Below are positions 57,646-64,000 of a stretch of DNA of 64,000 nucleotides, one piece after another (the first letter of the stretch is position 1; every line of letters starts with the position of its first letter). The DNA is from Lonicera japonica (lineage: Eukaryota > Streptophyta > Magnoliopsida > Dipsacales > Caprifoliaceae), in assembly GCA_021464415.1 (NCBI GenBank), contig CM038466.1, forward strand, positions 50,998,039 to 51,062,038. The letters run 5' to 3'. A program made the translations under genes and the position numbers. Below the pieces are notes generated by a model. The model was not told the DNA's origin. It saw only the letters and a program-made list of their open reading frames with translations, and made no database searches.

Positions 57646-60600
57646 TGTGACGCCCTGAATCCTGTTATAAGGCTTAGACCTCCGGGACCCAGTTAATCAC
57701 GATGCCGTACGCGACGGTGGGTTGGATGCATAACTTAGAACTGATATAATAGAAAATTACAAATAAGGCTGCATTTTTCAGAAAATTTGCTATGTGGAGT
57801 CTATAATTTCAATAAAACCAACCTGTAAATTATAAAGAAAGTTTAACTAGAAACATAACTCCACACTTTTGAAGTCGTAAATCATTAGGCAATTCAATAT
57901 ACAACAATTCTTCTAATAAGGTCCCAAAAATAATTAAATGGCCTTTACAACAATTGTGGATAGAATTTAGTACAAATCAATGATACAATAAAATCAAAAG
58001 GTTCCATTATCTATAAATCATAAGGGACAAGTCATCCATGGACGACTACAGACGTTTAGGGTCATCAGAGGTTTCTAATCACGTACTCGCGCCGCCCCAA
58101 GGAAGTACCTGCAAAACTGGTTTGAAAAATAGGAGTCAGCCAAACACGGGCTCAGTGGAAACTATAAGGGTTTTTGTATAAAAGTACTTCTTAAAAACCA
58201 TACATACGATGCATTAAGATGAAAATAGTTTTGTTGTTATCATGCATATATAGATACACCATTTCTATAATATATGATTGATATCAATGCAATAGAAATC
58301 ATTTTATATGATATGCGTGTCAAATACTATCCCAGCCCCGATTACATAATAAGAATATATCATCAAAGTACAAAAATATTACTATAACAAAGTATTCTCG
58401 AGATAAGAAAAACTATAGTAATAAAATAAATACTCTCATGATATATATAAACCATCATAAGAAAATAGTCATAGAACAAACGTAGGCACTAATCTTGTAA
58501 TCACAATATGAAGTCTATCTAACTCATAACTTACTATCTCATCTCCAACTCTCTCCTATCAAACATCTAGGATTTCCCGACTGTGCACAGCGATCGTGAA
58601 CTAAGCCCCTAAGGCTAAGGTATGCAGCCCCCAAGGCTAGGTCCCCCCGTGGACCACCTAGATGTGCAGGGTATGGTGCCTCGCACGGTCCCCCTAGCTG
58701 GACCATAGAGTTTGCCGCTCCCAAAGCGAGACCATCTACACGGATCATAGAGTATGCCACTAATATAGCGGGGTCCCTCTGCACGGACCAGGGTATGTAG
58801 TCGCCATGGTTAGGTCAACCCCGTGGACCATTAGTGCCTATTCGAAAGAAACTAAATGTGCATATATATAGATCCAATATGGTTCAAATACATTAACCAA
58901 ACATGTATCTTGGGATATACATATTTCGATATATCGAGTAAACTCAACCACATCAATTGCCCAAAATACCAATTATAGACACCATGGTTCAACTAGGCTA
59001 CACAGTAGCCATTGAAGGAATTACAATCATAAAACTATATATTATATACATATAAAATCATATATTAAATTAACCTATAAATATATAGTATTCTCTATAT
59101 ATATAGATATCCCAAATCATATACTAGCATCATTGTTGTACTTAAGCCAAGTTTGCCAAGTCCGTCAAATTATGGTTCAGTTAGGAGTTTCGTCCATAAG
59201 TTTCACCAATTGGGAAATTTTGACAAGGATTTGTCCAATCGAAACTAAACCGAATATAATGAATTAATTTATAATGCTTAGGTTCGATATAAACGTCCCC
59301 ACATGATCTCAATACATAGTTTACTCAAAATGATTTCAGAAATATGTTCAACGTAGTTATGGACGGGCTAGTTATTCAACACTTTTCACAAATAGTCAAC
59401 CCATAGCTTACGTACAACAATAATAACTCATATATGACTAATCATAGCCAAAATACACTTTAAACTCACCATTCCATCAATTATATATGCATGTTCCTAT
59501 TTCTTATCCGTTAGCGTATACACGTAAATGGGTTTTATACCAATCTTCAATTATACTACCAAATGATGGGAGATTCTTTATGAATCATTAAATTGGAGTT
59601 ATATGAGTCATAAATCAACCAAAAGAATGCAAGAATATCAACTCAAACCCATGCACAAGCCAAATTTCGAAATTAAGCTAAAAAGCCCCCAATTTGGTGT
59701 GAATCAAACATATAACACAATATAACATGAAAATAGGTTTGAATAATAGTGTTCCCACCTCAATTAAGCAGAGTCTTTGAGGTTGAGAGTGGTGGATCGA
59801 GCCATCGTCCGCGAAATTGCGAAATCCCCACGGTAGAGCTTAAAACCCTCATTAATGGAGGAAAGGAATTGAAGAGGAAAATGATGATGGTGATGTTTCA
59901 AATGATGAATCATATGTATGGGTGAACAAACCCTCTCCAAATCTCCCAAAATAGCCCCCCAATCACCTTCCCAAAGCTCTCAAGGTTGGTGTATAAGTTG
60001 GGGACGAAATGTGCTTTGTTTTATCTTTATAATCACGTTCAGGACCCCTTCAGTCGATTGATCAATCTCCATCAGTCGACTGATGGGTGAATCTAGTGCA
60101 TTGTTAGCATTTTGGCCATAACTTCTTGCTTGGAACTCCGATTGAGGTGACCTTTATGTCCACGTAAAAGTAATTCAAAGATCTACAACTTCCTAAGAGG
60201 AAAGTTCCTAAAATTATGGATGGATTATTCCCAAAAATCCATCGAAAACAGCGCTCTGCCGAAGTGTTCCGAACAACCAGATTTTAGTAATTGGCCTACT
60301 TCTGAAGCTGATTTGACCACCAAGGAGTGTGATTTGACTTTTGGTCAAAACATAAAAGTTGTAGAGGGTATTAAGTTGAAGATGTGGCCGTAAATGGGGA
60401 TTCATGTGGACATCAGATGAAAAAGTTATGGCCTCTCAAAGTTGGCCAAAAATCAACTTTTTCGAAAAGTTCAAAATACGCGATTACTTCCCGTTTTCGA
60501 TTCGGACCACCCGAATAATGAAAAAAGTGATCTTACAAACTTAATATACCTAATATGACATGATGGAGGTGTTGGGTCAAATACAAGAGGCTCAAAACCC

Positions 60601-60682
60601 AATGTTCACGATCTAACGGTAATAAAGCCTTAACCGGGCCAAAGAGAAGAGTTGGCTTGGAAACGAAATACGAGACGTTACA
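57646..60682 (+). mobile_element. Solo LTR of a large Ty3/gypsy-type element (3.0 kb)
   Basis: Begins TGTGACGCCCTGAATCC and ends ACGAGACGTTACA, flanked by TAACT on both sides (57,641-57,645 and 60,683-60,687). The 5-bp duplication and TG...CA ends define a complete LTR. No coding region, primer site or second LTR is present, so it is a solo LTR left by recombination. The start (TGTGACGCCC, then 'ctccgggaccc' and 'ccgtacgcgacgg') and the 3-kb length resemble LTRs of the Tekay/Del chromovirus group; that lineage is my inference. Confidence 0.85.
58600..58845. repeat. GC-rich imperfect tandem repeats inside the solo LTR
   Basis: Repeated words 'ggacca', 'gcacgg(t/a)cc', 'agggtatg' and 'tatgc' occur every 40-60 bases. 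They stand out in base composition from the AT-rich LTR around them. Confidence 0.55.
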
Positions 60683-63015
60683 TAACTAATACACAAAGGC
60701 ACACTTTTATAAAGGAAAAATGTTCCAAAGGTTAAATAAAAATATATGAATATTACTTATAAAATATTTTTAAAATTTCATTAATAAAGCCACTAGGAAA
60801 ACGTTGCGGGTTGGCTACAATGATCTCATAACAAATATATGACCAAGTAAATGTGGTAATAAGGTCTCTATAAGAACTAGCATTCTTATTGAGACTAGAA
60901 CTCTTAGTGAAGAAAATAGATTGACGGATGGAATCAAATATGCAGTATTTACAGACAAAAGTATTCACTTATTGTCGAAAAATTAATATACTTCTAATGT
61001 TGAATCAGGATTAACTAGGATAAAAATAACTTTCAAGTACTTAACTATTATTTCATCAACGAAAAGGCCAAAATTTATAATTCTAATTCCGATCCATGCA
61101 GGAACATCATTTTGAATCCATTCAAGTTAAATTGGTATTTTATACCTCACAATTATTTTGAAAAAACATCTACAATAATAAGTCTTGGGCAGTTTATTTG
61201 TGAAAATGGATGTATAGCACTAGACACACAGCGATAAGTCGTTCTGCTCTGTTCAGCTATCCCTAACACGTACACTAGACCAAGCAAAACATCTAAGACT
61301 GAACTGTCTTACCTAGCTAGATCTAAGCTACCTATTCATGGAGATTCTGTAAATCTTTCGTTCCAAAAATGGAAAGTTTGAAATAATTAAGATTTTTTTT
61401 GGATTCCGAGTCATGAATAGAGCTGTGGCAAACAATATAGATCGGCCTTGACTCTCTCTCTATAAAAAAATCCCTTCTTAGTCAAGCTTCGATCTTATAG
61501 AGTAAAGGGAAGTGCAAATCTGGAGTGTTCGGACGAAAACGAATGGCTTTGCAGCAAGCCGAGTTATACCAAAATTAGATTTTCTGAACATATGAGAAAA
61601 GAGTCTTAGGAAATTGATAGAAGAAGGGATTCCTAGAGAACAAAAGATATTTAATTAACCAGTACACCAATATCAACGTAGGAGTTCACGAAGAAAGAAA
61701 AATAAAAACAATAAATATATTTAAATATGTATGAGTAAACATTCTTCTAATAGAGTATATATTTATGTTAGCCAATGTTTTCCTTTATTTAATATTTACC
61801 AAACAATGCAATATCCATGAACTACTTAAAGTAGAATTTAGAGATCGGGAGGATTTTACAAGAAAATTTAGCCACCAAGGAGATTTAGATTTAAGGATGA
61901 TTTTAAAACTTAGCTCATAATGTAGTTACATACATTTAGAAGGCAATCTGCATGCCACCCTCTTCCTATCTAGTAGCTTTATTCTCTTTGGTAGGATTTT
62001 TCCCCCTTTAATAACTCAAAGTATCTAATCCTCCTAGAGCACCTAACTAATCCCCCATAGTCCGTCTAGAACCTCCAATTTCCACAATGCGATACACTAT
62101 ACTCTTATCCATTAATATATATGTTTAGCTCTCTATCTCTCTCAATACACATAGATATATACGCTTATTTGATCTGTAGGAATTCAAAAAAACCTAAAGT
62201 CAAGAACTGCTCAAGATATATTTCAAAACTATCATTGCACTTTTTGCGATTATTGACCATAGCACTATCTAATATATCAAAATTCCTAAGCTAAAATTGC
62301 CATTGTGGCATTGTTCATGAAATCCCAAGATATTTACCTTGTTTAATCCCCAAATCACAATTTTCCCTTGATAGTGTATTGGGTCTTCTACCCATTCTGA
62401 AAATGGCTTGCCATGTAAGAATTTATCTTCCATTCATCCAGTAAGTTATGAAGCATTATATCTTTAAATTTATTATAATGTTCAGAAAATGATGGGAAAA
62501 TTTTGAAGTGCCCATCTTTTGTATTTAATGGTATATTAGGCCTCACAATTTGGTCTCCCATGCTCCGTCCTCTCTCTTGTTACAAAACACAACTTGCACA
62601 AGATATGATGGTTTAAATTAAGCTTTTTTTATGTATAAAAATTCAAACCTTAAATGTTATCCACGTAATATTAATAAAAGAATATGTTTCAGGTAAGAGT
62701 CCTTAGAAGTCTTTTGAGAAAAATGAAATGGCCTAATTACGTAGACTTATTAATTATATCTACATATGCGGTCTCAAGTCATTAGTGTGGTCATGAAATA
62801 ACAGGTATTAGCCAAGCAGGCTTTTTTCAGTTTCTACGGTGTATTAATGCGATAAAATGTGTCAAAAATATCATGTAATAATTTGTATTCTTGTCTTCTA
62901 TATTTGTTTAACAAAGCCCTAACTTGCTAACTATCTTGGAAATTGAACAAATGGAATAGAAATTTAATAAAGATGTCTCTCTCTTCATGTCAAATTTGAG
63001 ATGTGTCTCAGATTT
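60683..63015. other. AT-rich intergenic DNA, no feature seen
   Basis: No ORF with recognisable domains and no element ends that I can support. Confidence 0.5.
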
Positions 63016-64000
63016 TGTGACACTCCAAATCCCGTTTAGAGGATTTCTCCACAGGACCGATTTGTCACAAGTGTCGTACGCTGACGGCAGTTGATATTAA
63101 ATTTTATGAATAAATTTAAACTAGTTATTTTAATTAAGAAAAGTACATCTTAGATTTTTTTAAAAATTCGACATGGTTTAACGAAGACCTATATTAGTAC
63201 GAGAAATAATATAACAAAATTAACTATACCAAAGTGTGGTACATTCAACAAAATTTCGGCATGATGTAAGCATTTCCTCAATGAAATTCAATTTTGTTCA
63301 AAGTCTAAAAACTTTACGGGCAACTTTTCACTACCATAAATAAGTCTTAATGCAAATATACACTTTTCAAACTCTAAATGTCAAGGATAGCGAGTACAAA
63401 GTATCCATAGTATGACAATTATACAGCCATAAAAAAAGAAGTCTAAAATAACTATTAAATGTACAATGAAATACTTAATAAAATAACAAAGTTGATTCAA
63501 CTTCCATAGGGTATCAGAGATGTTCTAAGAAGTACTCGGACCTATCTCACGACCTCTACCTAAAACCTGTGTAGTACTTGAAAAGGAAAGATGAGGGAAC
63601 GAGCCAAACTGGCTCATTGGGAACTATGGAGAAAAGGAAATGCAATACAAAAATTATAATAAATAAAGAAATGACGAACTCAAAAAGTAATGCACAATAC
63701 TAAATTCACAATAAAATCTCGAAATTTTGAAATTTACTGTAAGTTCGCCCTAGCACACTAGCCTACCTCACGACCTGCCATAAATATGTACAATAATCCA
63801 ACCACCTCCTCCTCGACCTAATACCGGTACTAGACAAAAATACATCACATAAGCACCTCATATTACTATGGGTTAGTGCACTGCTAACTAGATTTAATAG
63901 ACACCCCATCTTACCATGGGTTGGTTCAATATATATAAATATATATAACTCATACATTTCTATACCAATGATCCAATCTCAACAATATGTCCGCCGTCAT
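63016..64000 (+). mobile_element. Start of a second Ty3/gypsy-type LTR, cut by the window end
   Basis: Begins TGTGACACTCCAAATCCC and continues with 'tgtcgtacgctgacgg' and, at about 63,600, 'gagccaaactggctcattgggaac', which parallels 'cagccaaacacgggctcagtggaaac' at about 58,137 in the solo LTR. It is a related but distinct family member. The element extends past the window. Confidence 0.6.

Noticed and set aside
1..64000. CRISPR arrays, bacterial operons, tRNA genes
   Set aside because: The sequence is plant nuclear DNA. Tandem repeats found lack CRISPR spacing, and no cloverleaf with matching A and B boxes was found apart from a weak SINE-like segment.

Overview
The window is a repeat-rich stretch of a nuclear plant genome, most likely a eudicot. 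It is AT-rich, genes have GT-AG introns, and there is a plant B1-type cyclin, a LOB-domain gene, defensin-like and F-box sequences, a Cassandra TRIM with its 5S-derived LTR, Ty1/copia and Ty3/gypsy LTRs, PIF/Harbinger and Helitron ends. A 100-base N run (37,434-37,533) is a scaffold gap. I cannot name the species.

1-8.7 kb: a complete-looking PIF/Harbinger DNA transposon (490-8,279) bounded by TAA duplications and 11-bp perfect inverted ends. Besides the usual pair of genes (Myb/SANT-type ORF1 and a DDE transposase, both decayed) it carries a plant mobile domain (PMD) gene, promoted inward from the right end, and an intact 159-codon ORF that I do not recognise. Its flanks hold two copies of one ~210-bp sequence. 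8.7-14.4 kb: mostly empty, with long C tracts, a dead hAT remnant and a small cysteine-rich secreted peptide locus. 14.4-19.0 kb: more PMD material, first as a large inverted repeat (arms ~1.4 kb) that could transcribe into a long hairpin, then as a degenerate PMD pseudogene. 19.4-24.8 kb: dead fragments of a LINE, an RNase H-like gene and a viroplasmin/RNase H1-type domain, plus Helitron-like ends.

25.4-34.6 kb is the genic core. A complete nine-exon B1-type mitotic cyclin (443 aa, minus strand) has M-phase activator motifs and a TATA box upstream. Next to it is a two-exon gene for a conserved small membrane protein (93 aa, minus strand). A candidate exon and a minimal Helitron follow. 37.8-38.6 kb: a LOB-domain gene with two frameshifts, next to the scaffold gap.

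38.7-64 kb is retrotransposon territory: the 3' end and LTR of a copia-type element; a rearranged Cassandra array with LTRs in both orientations inside one GGTTG target duplication; a very young Ty1/copia element (44,035-52,235) whose LTRs differ by about one base and whose polyprotein has one frameshift; an inverted duplication of an F-box fragment; a 3-kb solo LTR with TAACT duplications; and the start of a related LTR that runs off the end.

The most unusual items are the Harbinger element carrying a PMD gene plus an unknown ORF, the PMD inverted repeat, and the palindromic Cassandra array. All positions and reading frames were derived by hand; no similarity search was run.
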